A stretch of 64,000 nucleotides of DNA from NCBI RefSeq assembly GCF_010550675.1, contig NZ_JAAGOA010000016.1:62001-126000 (forward strand). Reading direction: 5' to 3'. Source of the stretch: Phytoactinopolyspora halotolerans (GTDB lineage Bacteria > Actinomycetota > Actinomycetes > Jiangellales > Jiangellaceae). Positions 7,810 through 16,827 of this stretch are shown piece by piece. Under the pieces are notes generated by a model that made no database searches, was not told the origin of the DNA, and worked only from the letters and a program-made list of their open reading frames with translations. The position numbers were made by a program, and so were the translations under genes. Each line of letters begins with the position of its first letter. The first letter of the stretch is position 1.

Positions 7810-8640
7810 TCAGCTGTCCGCCAGCATCGGAATCAGATCGGCCAGAGCGACGGCCACCAGGACGCCACCACCGACCAGCACGGCGCATGCGCCGGCCAGC
7901 GGGACATAATGTGCGAACCGCCCCAGCCACCGATACCGCCCGGCGCGCTCATTCAGCCAGTCCCGGCCGGCCAGTACGACGAGGCCGGTGGCCAGCACCG
8001 TGGTGCCGAGCCCCAGCCCGAACACCGCCACCATGACGACGGCGAGCTCGGCTCGGCCGGTGAGCAGACCACTGATCAACACGAGGAAGGCCGCCGGCGA
8101 CGGCACCAATGCACCCACCGAGGCGATACCCGCCAAGCCCGCTCTGGACCACGGATCAGCGCCGGCGGGTGGCCCGTGGTGGTGCGGGCTCACGTGATGA
8201 GGCGAGCTCCCGCGATGAGGCGGGCCGCCGTGGTGGTGTGACCCGTGTGATACATCGGCAGCGACCGGTACCCGGTCGCGACGGAAGGCCCTCCAGCGAC
8301 GACGGCTGACGGCGACGCCGAGCGTCAGCACCACGACAGCGACGAGCATCTGCCCCCACGTCGTCACCGTCTCGATCGAGACGGTTTCGTTGCCGGTGGT
8401 GACCCACCACAGCAGGCCGAGAGCCAGCACCGATGCCGTGTGCATCCCGGCGACGATGCCGGCCAGCGCCACCGCATGCCGCCGTCGGCCCTGCTCGCCC
8501 AGCAGGTACGCCGCCACCATCGTCTTGCCGTGACCTGGCCGGAGCGCATGCGCCGCACCGACGCCGGCCGCGATCAGCACCGCGACCGGCGCCAGGACCG
8601 TGTCGAACGCCCGGACCATCGCGGCGTCCAGCCCGTTCAC
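7810..8640 (-). CDS. NicO-type nickel/cobalt transporter
   Basis: 276 residues with about six membrane segments. The second segment holds the GAAHALRPGHGKTMVAAYLLG motif with the His/Asp-type metal site of NicO/RcnA-family transporters (here HALRPGHGK). Helix three gives GIVAGMHTASVLALGL. A cytoplasmic or periplasmic loop is very His-rich (HGSHHHGGPPH... and HHVSPHHHGPP), a probable metal buffer. The GTG start at 8640 overlaps the stop of the upstream gene (GTGA), so the two are translationally coupled. Direction of transport and whether the metal is Ni, Co or another ion cannot be read from sequence. Confidence 0.8.
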   Translation of the reverse strand: MNGLDAAMVRAFDTVLAPVAVLIAAGVGAAHALRPGHGKTMVAAYLLGEQGRRRHAVALAGIVAGMHTASVLALGLLWWVTTGNETVSIETVTTWGQMLVAVVVLTLGVAVSRRRWRAFRRDRVPVAADVSHGSHHHGGPPHRGSSPHHVSPHHHGPPAGADPWSRAGLAGIASVGALVPSPAAFLVLISGLLTGRAELAVVMVAVFGLGLGTTVLATGLVVLAGRDWLNERAGRYRWLGRFAHYVPLAGACAVLVGGGVLVAVALADLIPMLADS

Positions 8641-9371
8641 GGCAGCTCTCCGCCACCGGACGCGCCCGGCGCTACCGCCCGGTCCTTCCGCCGGCCCTTC
8701 GCACGCGCCGTCCACGCTGCGCCCGCAAGCGCCGCGATCGCGGCGCCGATCCACGCCGCCGCGGTGATCGACGGTCCGGTACCCGTGGCGGCGACCCCGA
8801 ACTCCCACGTCTGGACGTCGTCGTCGACTGTGTACAGCGCACGGCCGGGCGACGTCGAGCCGTCACCGATGGCCGCCGTCCGGTACGCCTCGTGAACATC
8901 AGTCAGCGTGGCGACCTCGATGTCCACCACGGTGACCGGCTCAGGACAAGAAAAGGTGAGCTCAGCGCCGTCCCCGACCAGCTCATCGAGACGCACCTTC
9001 CCGGCACACGGCTCGCCCGATTGCCGCACTGAGATCCGCTCCGCGAGGTAGGCGGCCACCTGGCGCGAGGACGTGAGGCGTTCGGCGTCGGTCTCGCCGA
9101 CCGGCTCGGGCGCGGCTGTGGGGCCGACGTCGAAGACGATCTCGCGCCGGTCTGGCAAGGCGCCTGACACCCCGCCGAGGACCAGCAGGTCGTCGGCGGG
9201 TGCGGACCAGCGCACGGTCACGACCTCGGCGTCCGCTGAAAGCTGCACGGTCTGGGGTTCCCCGAACGGGTGTGCCTGTGCCGGTTGAGCGGCCACCCCG
9301 ACGCCGAGCGCCGCGGTGATGGTGAGGGCGGCCACCCGCGCCCACGCATGGTGCGCCGGTTTCTCGTCCAT
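8637..9371 (-). CDS. Secreted, membrane-anchored partner of the NicO transporter
   Basis: 244 residues. Signal peptide (ALTITAALGVGVAAQPAQAHPFG), an extracytoplasmic beta-rich domain with two Cys (SGEPCAGKV and TFSCPEPV), then a C-terminal membrane segment (ITAAAWIGAAIAALAGAAW) and basic tail. Similar membrane-anchored proteins commonly precede NicO transporters in actinobacteria and may help bind metal at the surface. The ATG at 9371 was chosen because it directly precedes the signal peptide; it lies inside one arm of an 18-bp inverted repeat. Coupled to the transporter by a GTGA overlap. Confidence 0.65.
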   Translation of the reverse strand: MDEKPAHHAWARVAALTITAALGVGVAAQPAQAHPFGEPQTVQLSADAEVVTVRWSAPADDLLVLGGVSGALPDRREIVFDVGPTAAPEPVGETDAERLTSSRQVAAYLAERISVRQSGEPCAGKVRLDELVGDGAELTFSCPEPVTVVDIEVATLTDVHEAYRTAAIGDGSTSPGRALYTVDDDVQTWEFGVAATGTGPSITAAAWIGAAIAALAGAAWTARAKGRRKDRAVAPGASGGGELP

Positions 9372-9435
9372 GGTGCGCTGAGCGCTCACTGTTGAGCCCG
9401 AAATGTCCGCTCCGGGCGAGCGCTCAGCGCACCAT
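9370..9435. repeat. Perfect 18-bp inverted repeat around the start of the metal-transport operon
   Basis: ATGGTGCGCTGAGCGCTC at 9370-9387 recurs as its exact reverse complement at 9418-9435, with a 30-bp spacer. Each arm also contains the self-palindrome GAGCGCTC. It covers the start codon of the secreted metal-operon protein and lies just past the stop (9446) of the phosphoesterase gene. It could be a transcription terminator for the latter, or a metal-regulator operator or mRNA hairpin controlling the former. Confidence 0.8.
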
Positions 9436-9445
9436 GCCCGCGGCA

Positions 9446-12400
9446 CTACGACGCCTCCGCGGCCACATCCATCGACCAGACCGGCGAGAGAGCCCGGCGG
9501 CCGCCGTCGTCCTCGGAACGCACGTACCAGGCGTAGGAGGCGCCCGGCTCCAGGTCTTCCCAGACGATCGCCGCCTCGGCTCCCGCGGCCACGCGCTCGG
9601 CACCCAGTTCCGCCGACGGCGACTGCCACACCACCCGGTCGGCCTCGACACGCTTGTCGTACACGTTGTTGAGGTCGACGTCGACGGTGAACTCGTCATC
9701 GGCGTCGTCGTACCGGTCCTCCGGGTCGTACTCCCACGCGTTGTGCTCGTCCAGGCGGGGCGAGTAGGTGTTCACCGCCATCTTCTTGGCGTCCAGATCC
9801 ACCTGCAGCAGCCGCAGGAACCCGGTGTCCCGATGGCCGTCGCGCACGTAGCCCTGATAGTTCGCCATCATCTCGACGACGACCCGGCCCTCGACGCCGC
9901 CGACATCCCGCTTGATGTTCAGCGCCACGCCGTGGAAGTGGCCGGACAGCACCATGAAGACGTTCTCGTTCGGCAGGATCAGTTCGTCCCAGAAACGCTG
10001 CCCGAGCGAGGTCCACCGGTACGTGTCCGGGCTGGACAGCGTGCCGTCGGCGTGGATGTACTCGTGGGTGGCGAAGACCACGTTGTGGTCGGGATGCGCC
10101 TTGACCACCTCGTCGGCCCATTCGATCGCCTCGTCGCCGGCGAAGTATCCGAGGTAGACCATGAGGAACTTCGCGCCGCCGATCTCCATCACGTCGTAGT
10201 GGTTCTGGCTGTCGCCCTCACGCCAGGCGGCACCGAAGGAGTCCTGGCTCTCGAACCGCTCAACCGGGAAGTACTCGTTGAACAGCGTCTTGTCCCGGCC
10301 CCATTTGTCGTCGTGGTTGCCCGGCGTAACGCCGTACGGGTGCCCGCCACGTTCCAGGATGCCCATCACGTCGGAGGCGAACGCGTACTCGTTGCGCGCC
10401 CGGGCCTCGCTGTGCGTACCGTTCAACCAGCGCTGGATGAGGTCGCCGGTGTGGAACGTGTAGGCGATGTCGCGCGCATCCTGGTTGGTGACCAGCCAGC
10501 GGTTGATGTCGACGAACGACGGCCGGTAGCCCTCGCTGAGGAACTGCGTGTCCGTGACGTAGCCGAGCGCGAAGTCGTACTCGGCCGGATCCTTGAAGCC
10601 GAGGTTCGGCTCGTCGGCGTCGTCGGCGAACGCCGCCTGCGTCGCCGGGCCGTCCTGAACCAGGATGTCCATCCGGCGCCCACGCACGTGTACGCCGTAC
10701 TCCACCTCGCCGATCAGCGTGATGCCCTCGTCCGAGTAGCCACCCGCGGCGTCGACCAGGTCCCACGTTTCCCGCTTGTGGTTCCACGCGTACATCTGCA
10801 GCTCGTTGCCGCCCGTGGAGCGGCCGCTCCAGGCGATCTCGGCCGTGCCGCCGACGCCTTCGGACGCGGTCAGCTCGTAACGCTGGAACGGAAAGCCGTC
10901 GCTCGACTCCACGACGACCGGCTCGCCGCCCGCACCGGCGCCGTCGTCGGCACCGTTGCCGTTGCCGTCGCCGTGACCCGGCAGGGTCGTGCCGCGGCGC
11001 AGCCGCTCCCCCTCGATCCGGCGGCTCTCCGGCGGCGCCTGATCCGTGACACCGGTGTAGACGCGGGCGGCCCGCTCGTTCACCGCGATCTGCCGGGATC
11101 CGTGGAAGCTGAGCTCGGCGTCGTCGCCGGTCGTGTGGCCGGCGACGACGCTCAGCGTCGCATCCGTACCGTCGACCGCGTCCGGCGTGGCATCGTCTCG
11201 CTCGGCGGGCAACGGCCGCGGCGCCGGCTCCACATCCACCGGGGCCAGCTCGTCGTCGTCGAGATCCGTTGGGGCACGCAGATCCTCCGGCAGCCCGCCC
11301 GGAGTCCGGTCCGCGACGACGAAGTCCGCGGCGTTCTCGCCCGTGCCCTGGAACCGCTGGAATGTCTCTCCGGCGGCCGTGTCGGCGATGTTCATCACCG
11401 ACATGGTCTGAGTGCAGGGGCTGAACGACTCGTCGTAGACGCCGACACTGTCCGCGACCCGTCCATCCGCGTCGTAGACGACCAGGCCGAACCCGTCGGC
11501 GGCCATCCCGACGCCGTAGGACGCGTCGAAGTCGCCGTCGCGATACATCGGAGAGCTCTCGTGAACAGCCACGTAGGTTTCCCCCGGGGCGAGCACGACC
11601 CCGTCGTCGACGACGATCTGCGGGTTCGCGTTGCGTCGGCCGTCACCCTGACAACGGTGGACCGCCCAGCCTCCGATCGAGACCGGCTCGTCGCCCATGT
11701 TCGCCAGCTCGAAGAACTCGTCGGCGCCGCCGGCGGGTCCTTCGTTGACCAGTTCGCTGACCTGGACACCGGTCTCCACCCGCTCCGGGTCCACGTCCGT
11801 GTTCGGATCGGGGTCCACCAGCTCACCGATCGACCGAGGCGCCTTGGTGAAATCGGAGGCGTTGTCGCCGGTGTTCTGGAATCGCTGATACGTCTGGTCG
11901 AAGCCGTAGTCGAGCCGGTTCGGCAGCGCACTGCCCTGCGTGCATGGGCTGCCGACGGGTGCCTGATGGAATCCGTCCGCCTCGTAGACACCTGCCGCGT
12001 CCATGATGTTGCCGTCGGCATCCTCGAGCATCGCGCCGAAACCGGCATTGGCCAGGCTCACGCTGTACCGGGCGTGCGGTACGCCGTCGGGCACATCGAC
12101 GACGGTGTGCGCGGCGACGAACACCTGTCCCGGCTGCAGGACCGTCCCGTCCGGGACCTCCGACTGCAGGCTGTCCGGAGTCCGGCGGCCGGAAGCCCAG
12201 CAGCGGTAGAACTTCCAGCCGCTGATGTCGACGGCCGCGTCGCCGTAGTTGGCGAACTCCACGAAGTTGTCCGAGCTTCCGGCTGGACCGCCGTTGGTGA
12301 GCTCGCTGATCAGCACGTCACTGGGTTGCACGCCCTGATCGGGTTCGGTGGCGTTCGGCTCGCCCGGCGTACGGCCTGCCTTGATGAAGTCGACGGCCGT

Positions 12401-12961
12401 GTCCCCCGTGGTGTCCACCCGCTGGTAGGTCTGCGCGCGGCCGCCGTCCAGGTCGTTCGGCAACGGAGTGCCATTCAGCGCACACTCGCTGTCCACGGGC
12501 GCGGCGTAGACGGCCACAGAGTCGACGAGCCGTCGATCCGCGTCCTCGATCCATGCGCCGAAACCGGCGTTGGCGAGGCTGACGCTGTAATGAGCATCGA
12601 CGTTCTCACCGGTGAAACTGTCGTGTGCGATGACGAAGGTCTCTCCCGGCTCGAGTTTGACGCCCTCGAGCGTAGGCACCTGCGGGTCGTAGACCCTGCT
12701 GCCGGTCGCGGCGCACCGGTAGATGCTCCAGCCGTCCAGATCCGCTGTCTCGTCACCGAAGTTGGCGATCTCGATGAAGTTGTCCGGGCTGCCACCCGGA
12801 CCGTAGTTCGTCAACTCGCTGATCCGCACGTCCGGGCCATGGGCGGCCTGTGCCGACGAACTCGACACGACGAACAATCCGGAGGCGGTCAACGCGAGGA
12901 TCACCAGGGCCGACACCACGTGCGGCGAGAACCGATTTCTACCCGCAGACGAAATGACCAT
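9446..12961 (-). CDS. Large secreted protein: three lamin-tail domains plus calcineurin-like phosphoesterase
   Basis: 1,171 residues. Signal peptide VSALVILALTASGLFVV with cleavage near AQAA. Three lamin-tail-like domains start near residues 45 (DVRISELTNYGPGGSPDNF), 215 (DVLISELTNGGPAGSSDNF) and 397 (GVQVSELVNEGPAGG). They share a pattern of FVEFAN / GWKFYRC / SLANAGFGA. A linker with a Gly/Asn/Asp-rich stretch follows. Near residue 796 a metallophosphoesterase domain begins (YVTDTQF, FHTGDL, TPGNHDD, ATHEYIH, LSGHFHG), with the metal-ligand Asp, His and Asn all present. A fibronectin-like tail ends the protein. It is probably exported to act on extracellular phosphoesters, with the lamin-tail domains as adhesion or DNA-binding modules (inference). 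Confidence 0.85.
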   Translation of the reverse strand: MVISSAGRNRFSPHVVSALVILALTASGLFVVSSSSAQAAHGPDVRISELTNYGPGGSPDNFIEIANFGDETADLDGWSIYRCAATGSRVYDPQVPTLEGVKLEPGETFVIAHDSFTGENVDAHYSVSLANAGFGAWIEDADRRLVDSVAVYAAPVDSECALNGTPLPNDLDGGRAQTYQRVDTTGDTAVDFIKAGRTPGEPNATEPDQGVQPSDVLISELTNGGPAGSSDNFVEFANYGDAAVDISGWKFYRCWASGRRTPDSLQSEVPDGTVLQPGQVFVAAHTVVDVPDGVPHARYSVSLANAGFGAMLEDADGNIMDAAGVYEADGFHQAPVGSPCTQGSALPNRLDYGFDQTYQRFQNTGDNASDFTKAPRSIGELVDPDPNTDVDPERVETGVQVSELVNEGPAGGADEFFELANMGDEPVSIGGWAVHRCQGDGRRNANPQIVVDDGVVLAPGETYVAVHESSPMYRDGDFDASYGVGMAADGFGLVVYDADGRVADSVGVYDESFSPCTQTMSVMNIADTAAGETFQRFQGTGENAADFVVADRTPGGLPEDLRAPTDLDDDELAPVDVEPAPRPLPAERDDATPDAVDGTDATLSVVAGHTTGDDAELSFHGSRQIAVNERAARVYTGVTDQAPPESRRIEGERLRRGTTLPGHGDGNGNGADDGAGAGGEPVVVESSDGFPFQRYELTASEGVGGTAEIAWSGRSTGGNELQMYAWNHKRETWDLVDAAGGYSDEGITLIGEVEYGVHVRGRRMDILVQDGPATQAAFADDADEPNLGFKDPAEYDFALGYVTDTQFLSEGYRPSFVDINRWLVTNQDARDIAYTFHTGDLIQRWLNGTHSEARARNEYAFASDVMGILERGGHPYGVTPGNHDDKWGRDKTLFNEYFPVERFESQDSFGAAWREGDSQNHYDVMEIGGAKFLMVYLGYFAGDEAIEWADEVVKAHPDHNVVFATHEYIHADGTLSSPDTYRWTSLGQRFWDELILPNENVFMVLSGHFHGVALNIKRDVGGVEGRVVVEMMANYQGYVRDGHRDTGFLRLLQVDLDAKKMAVNTYSPRLDEHNAWEYDPEDRYDDADDEFTVDVDLNNVYDKRVEADRVVWQSPSAELGAERVAAGAEAAIVWEDLEPGASYAWYVRSEDDGGRRALSPVWSMDVAAEAS

Positions 12962-13117
12962 GGCGGGCAGACTGTCGGAGCACGGTGAACCTCAGGTGTC
13001 CGGAACCTCACTAACGCCCGACGTCGTCCTCAATGTTCTGTCTGCGCCGTTGGTCCGACTGCCACGCCCCGGCGCGCCGGTAAACCCGTCGGCGCCGGCA
13101 CGGATCGCGGCGGCGAG

Positions 13118-13432
13118 TCAGGAGTCCTCGCTGCGTTTCTCCTTCTTGCTATACGAGCGCTCCCACATCGACAGCTGCTTCTCCAGGCCCTTCATGATCT
13201 CGAAGACCTGACTCGGTGGGATGCGCACGCGGGACACCACACGGGTGGGAACCTTCGTCACTCTCTCCCCGTCGTCGCTGACGACCGATTTGGGCGGCCG
13301 CTTGACCACAGCGAAGTCGAGAACGAACGCGTCGGGCGTATGCCATATCGAGGCGAAGTCGGCGTACGTGCCCGGCTCCACCTCGCTAGGGATGTCGATG
13401 TCGTACTCACGCCGGCCGGACTGGTTTGCCAT
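13118..13432 (-). CDS. DUF3467 domain protein
   Basis: 104 residues. Matches DUF3467 by IPSEVEPGTYADFASIWHTP, EFVLDF-like FVLDFAVVKRPP and RVRIPPSQVFEIMKGLEKQL. Small soluble protein of unknown function, widespread in actinobacteria and other phyla. The ATG at 13432 begins at the MANQSGRREYDID core; the frame stays open upstream but without conservation-like composition. It stands alone between the phosphoesterase gene and tRNA-Lys. Confidence 0.8.
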   Translation of the reverse strand: MANQSGRREYDIDIPSEVEPGTYADFASIWHTPDAFVLDFAVVKRPPKSVVSDDGERVTKVPTRVVSRVRIPPSQVFEIMKGLEKQLSMWERSYSKKEKRSEDS

Positions 13433-13542
13433 GGTTGTTACGATCTCACAACCCTTCCCGGCCCGTGCCCGCGGCTGGCACACGGCGGTGTCCATATCGA
13501 TTTCACCGTGCGGGCAAGCAGGTGCTAAGCTTCAGCGTCGTT

Positions 13543-13618
<76 letters not shown>

Positions 13619-13700
13619 CTCGACTTCTGACCATAGGCGATACAGGCGGCATATCGTCTCGGGGACGCGATCCCCCAAACGTCTCTTTTCCGGTTCGCCC

Positions 13701-14792
13701 TCATAGCCGCACCGGCATGAGCAGCGAGACGAAGTGCTCGTTGTCGGGCACGCTGATCGCGAGCGCCGATGTCGGTCCGCCGAGTTCGAATTCGAGCTGC
13801 TCCGCGCCCGGAGCGTCCAGTGCGTCGAGAAGAAACGCCCGGTTGACCGCGACCGACCCTGGACCTGGAGCCTCATCGCCGTTCGCGACGGCAATCTCTC
13901 CCCCAGGCCGGGCGACGAGAACGACGACATCGGTCATCATGCCGTCCTGCTCTCGGTACATCTCCTTCGTCGGCCCCTCCGCGAGGCGCTCCTTCAGCTG
14001 TCCGGCGTCGACCAGGTGCCGCGAGCCGGCCACACGCTGCTGCAGCAGCCGGCGGTGGTCCGGGAACTCGCCCTTGACGTCGCAACCACTGATCTGACCT
14101 GCGGTGGCTGTGATGGTGATCTGGTCACCTTCGAGATCCACAGTCGCTTCGCCGTCGTCGTGGTCGAGCAGCATGCGCGCGTGGTCGAGCACGGCGACCG
14201 GCGCGACGACGCTCGCCGGACCTCCCGTCCGCACGCGGGCGGGCACGTCACATACGGCGAGGCGGTACCGGTCTGTGGCGACCAACCGCAGGCACGACTC
14301 GCGCACCTCGACGAAGACGCCGCACAGCGCTGGCCACGCGGGGTCGTCGCTGACGGCGAAGCGCACACCGTCCACCGCGCGAACGAAGTCACTGGGGTCG
14401 AGATCTGCACTCGCGGTCGCCACCGGCCACGTCGCCGACGTCGGCTGTCCATCGGCGAGCAAACCGCGAAGCCGCTGCACCTCGCGACGGGCGTCCTTCA
14501 GGCCGTCCTCGAGCCGCCGCAGGTGCACGTCGAGGATATCCCCGGCCGCGGAACCACCTGCGTGCTCGTCCAGCACGGTGACGATCTCATCCAGCGGCAT
14601 GCCCACCCGGCGCATGCCGGCGACAAGGCGGGCGAGGCGGACCTGCCCCGCGGCATATCGGCGATACCCGGTCGCGGGGTCAACAGCGGCAGGGACCAGG
14701 ACCCCAGCACGGTCGTAGAAGCGCAGCGCGCTGACACTCAGGCCGCTGACCCTGGCCATATCACCGATGCCGCGGAGCTCGTCGTCGTTCAT
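13701..14792 (-). CDS. MerR-type regulator fused to DNA polymerase III beta-clamp-like domains
   Basis: 363 residues. Residues about 8-75 are a MerR helix-turn-helix (GDMARVSGLSVSALRFYDRA, then TGYRRYAAGQVRLARLV and RRVGMPLDEI), followed by a coiled-coil-like linker (LRRLEDGLKDARREVQRLRG). From about residue 133 the protein resembles the bacterial sliding clamp. FVRAVDGVRFAVSDDPAWPAL, VFVEVRESCLRLVATDRYRL and GEFPDHRRLLQ correspond to clamp domain 2. VNRAFLLDALDAPGAEQLEF and the terminal HFVSLLMPVRL correspond to clamp domain 3. Clamp domain 1 is absent, its place being taken by the MerR head. The clamp part may act as an effector or dimer module rather than in replication. Such fusions are annotated in actinobacteria but I know of no established function. 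Confidence 0.85.
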   Translation of the reverse strand: MNDDELRGIGDMARVSGLSVSALRFYDRAGVLVPAAVDPATGYRRYAAGQVRLARLVAGMRRVGMPLDEIVTVLDEHAGGSAAGDILDVHLRRLEDGLKDARREVQRLRGLLADGQPTSATWPVATASADLDPSDFVRAVDGVRFAVSDDPAWPALCGVFVEVRESCLRLVATDRYRLAVCDVPARVRTGGPASVVAPVAVLDHARMLLDHDDGEATVDLEGDQITITATAGQISGCDVKGEFPDHRRLLQQRVAGSRHLVDAGQLKERLAEGPTKEMYREQDGMMTDVVVLVARPGGEIAVANGDEAPGPGSVAVNRAFLLDALDAPGAEQLEFELGGPTSALAISVPDNEHFVSLLMPVRL

Positions 14793-15084
14793 GAACGAGA
14801 CCCTGGCACCTCAACCAGGTCGAGAGTCAAGCGCAATCCGTTGATGCCCGACACAAGGCCGCGCATCACGGTGACCAGTTCCCGCGCCCTCTGATGTCGC
14901 CGATTACGCGTTCCTGTGGATAGACGAGTGCTCGCCGGAGAGTTGTCCACACAGACAGCAACCAAGTAGATCTCATTCAGAAAAACGGAAACTATAGGTG
15001 GCATGCACAGCTTTACTGGCTCAAACATCATCTTAGTGCTGCCATCGTTCTCAATCACCGCCCCCTGCGTGGCCATGCCCGTAC

Positions 15085-15501
15085 ATGAGCATGGAAGCGG
15101 TGGTAGTCTTGCAATCTAGAACGTCAGGCTTCTATGGCTCCGACGGCCTATGGGCCGTGTATGAGCATCCGGAGGTACACGAATGGTTGTTGTCTCTCAA
15201 GGGGACTGATGCGGCTACGCGGGTTCAAGCTGCGATCGACCTACTCAGCGAACACGGCCCGGGGCTAGGGCGACCGGTGGCAGACGTCGTCCGGACCTCG
15301 CGCCACACGAACATGAAGGAACTGCGGACAGGCAGTACCCGCATACTCTTCGCGTTCGGCCCCAGGCGGCAGGCAGTTCTGCTGGTGGCGGGCGATAAGA
15401 GGGATAAGTGGCAGAGGTGGTATCGGACAGCGATTCCACTTACCGACGACCGGTTCGACGAATGGCTCGTCAACCTATCAGCGGACAGGAGCGAGCGGTG
15501 A
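15085..15501 (+). CDS. RelE/ParE-superfamily toxin (Gp49/HigB-like)
   Basis: 138 residues from the first ATG; the true start may be a later in-frame GTG at the YEHPEVHEWLLSLKG core. Family signs: EHPEVHEWLLSL, GLGRPVADVVRTSRHTNMKE, LRTGSTRILFAFGPRRQAVL and LVAGDKRDKWQRWY, the pattern of phage Gp49/HigB-like toxins that cleave mRNA at the ribosome. Its TGA overlaps the GTG of the XRE antitoxin (GTGA), with the toxin gene first, as in higBA-type modules. The upstream 290 bp is more AT-rich than its surroundings, which fits an acquired module. Confidence 0.8.
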   Translation: MSMEAVVVLQSRTSGFYGSDGLWAVYEHPEVHEWLLSLKGTDAATRVQAAIDLLSEHGPGLGRPVADVVRTSRHTNMKELRTGSTRILFAFGPRRQAVLLVAGDKRDKWQRWYRTAIPLTDDRFDEWLVNLSADRSER

Positions 15502-15830
15502 CAGAAGCACAGAGGATGAACGACATGTGGCCTCGCTGGGATGAAACGAGAGATCACCTCGGCAACGATCCTGGACGAGTTACAGACGCCCGCGCCGAGC
15601 TCGAGGCGGAGATCGCCGCCTACCGCCTAGCGGAGATCCGAAAAGGGCAGCACCGGACACAGGCAGAGCTTGCAGACGAGATCGGCGTAAGCCAGCGGCG
15701 CGTGTCCGAGATCGAGTCGGCTGACATAAGCCGAGCCGAGGTCCGAACGGTGAGTAGATACATTGAGGCGCTCGGCGGCACGATGCGACTGGTTGCCGAG
15801 TTCCCTGGTCGAAGCGTCGAGCTCCGCTGA
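15498..15830 (+). CDS. XRE-family antitoxin (HigA-like)
   Basis: 110 residues from a GTG that overlaps the toxin stop. A charged N-terminal helix (RAELEAEIAAYRLAEIRKGQ) leads into an XRE helix-turn-helix: RTQAELADEIGVSQRRVSEI near residues 52-72. The end is a short toxin-binding-type tail (ALGGTMRLVAEFPG). Expected to neutralise the toxin by direct binding and to autorepress the pair. Confidence 0.8.
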   Translation: MTEAQRMNDMWPRWDETRDHLGNDPGRVTDARAELEAEIAAYRLAEIRKGQHRTQAELADEIGVSQRRVSEIESADISRAEVRTVSRYIEALGGTMRLVAEFPGRSVELR

Positions 15831-15909
15831 ACGAGCCGTCACCCGTAGCGTCAGTTCGGCGGGCAGCGCTCGTCAGCCCCGTCCACGGTAGCCCCGTCAT
15901 GCCGCGACA

Positions 15910-16827
15910 CTAGTCGAGGGTCAGGACGACCTTGCCCTGGACGTGACCGGTCTCCACCTCGCCATGCGCGACGGCGGCCTGGTCGAGCGGATATGTGGCC
16001 TCGACACGTAGCCGCAGCTCACCGGCCATATACAGCTCGACGAGCTCGGCGAGGCGTGCGGCCGAGTTCTTCAGGCCGAGGATGCGGATACCGTAGTCGC
16101 CCGCGTACTCCTGCCCGGCCAGGGTGCCGATCCGCTCCTTGTCGCTCACCAGCTCCGTCGACGCCCGGATCGCCTCCTCGGTGCCGACCGCGTCTAGCGC
16201 GGCATCGACGCCGTCCGGCGTCGCCTCGCGGACCCGCTGCACAAGGTCGCCATCGTACGTCACCGGCGTCGCACCCAGCTCCCTCAGGTAGTCATGGTTG
16301 GGTTCGCTCGCCGTCCCGACGACGGCGGCGCCCCAGGCACGAGCGATCTGGACCGCCATCGTCCCGACACCGCCGGCCGCCGCATGGATGAGGACCGTCT
16401 CGCCGGCGCCCACACGCAGCGCCTGCAGCGCGGTGTGCGCCGTCTGCCCGGACGCCGAGAGCGCGCCGGCCTCCGCCCACGACATGCCGGCGGGTTTGGC
16501 GACCAGCTGGTCCGCCTTGGCCAGGGCGAACTCGGCATGCGCAGCACCGACCGTAGGCCCGAGCACCTCGTCGCCCACCGCGATGCCGGCCACCTCGTCG
16601 CCCAAAGCGTCCACGACACCGGCGGCTTCGCCCCCGCTCCCCTGCGGGAACCTCGCGGGCGCCCAGGCCGCCGTCTCCCCGCGACGCTGCTTGACGTCGA
16701 ACGGTTGAACCCCCGCGGCCTTCACCCTCACCCGCACCTGACCGGGACCCGGTTGCGGCGGCTCGACCTCGACGATCTTGAGCACGCCGGGATCGCCGTA
16801 CTCCTCGTACACCACTGCTCGGCTCAT
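15910..16827 (-). CDS. NADP-dependent zinc-type/quinone oxidoreductase
   Basis: 305 residues. Medium-chain dehydrogenase/reductase of the quinone-reductase type. GroES-like N-terminus (MSRAVVYEEYGDPGVLKIVE, GVQPFDVKQRRG) and a Rossmann NADP site, HAAAGGVGTMAVQIARAWGA, near residue 148. The zinc-ligand Cys set of alcohol dehydrogenases is missing, which fits the zinc-free quinone oxidoreductases. It likely reduces quinones or enones in the cytoplasm. The gene stands alone. Confidence 0.85.
   Translation of the reverse strand: MSRAVVYEEYGDPGVLKIVEVEPPQPGPGQVRVRVKAAGVQPFDVKQRRGETAAWAPARFPQGSGGEAAGVVDALGDEVAGIAVGDEVLGPTVGAAHAEFALAKADQLVAKPAGMSWAEAGALSASGQTAHTALQALRVGAGETVLIHAAAGGVGTMAVQIARAWGAAVVGTASEPNHDYLRELGATPVTYDGDLVQRVREATPDGVDAALDAVGTEEAIRASTELVSDKERIGTLAGQEYAGDYGIRILGLKNSAARLAELVELYMAGELRLRVEATYPLDQAAVAHGEVETGHVQGKVVLTLD

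Noticed and set aside
9392-12988. Plus-strand open frame of about 1,198 codons
   Set aside because: It is antisense to the lamin-tail/phosphoesterase gene, which has a signal peptide and clear domains. The antisense product is Val/Arg/Asp-rich without motifs, a common artefact of high-GC third positions.
14789-15076. Minus-strand frame of 95 codons overlapping the MerR-clamp start by four bases
   Set aside because: No ribosome site or family signs, and the DNA is AT-richer and promoter-like for the toxin gene.
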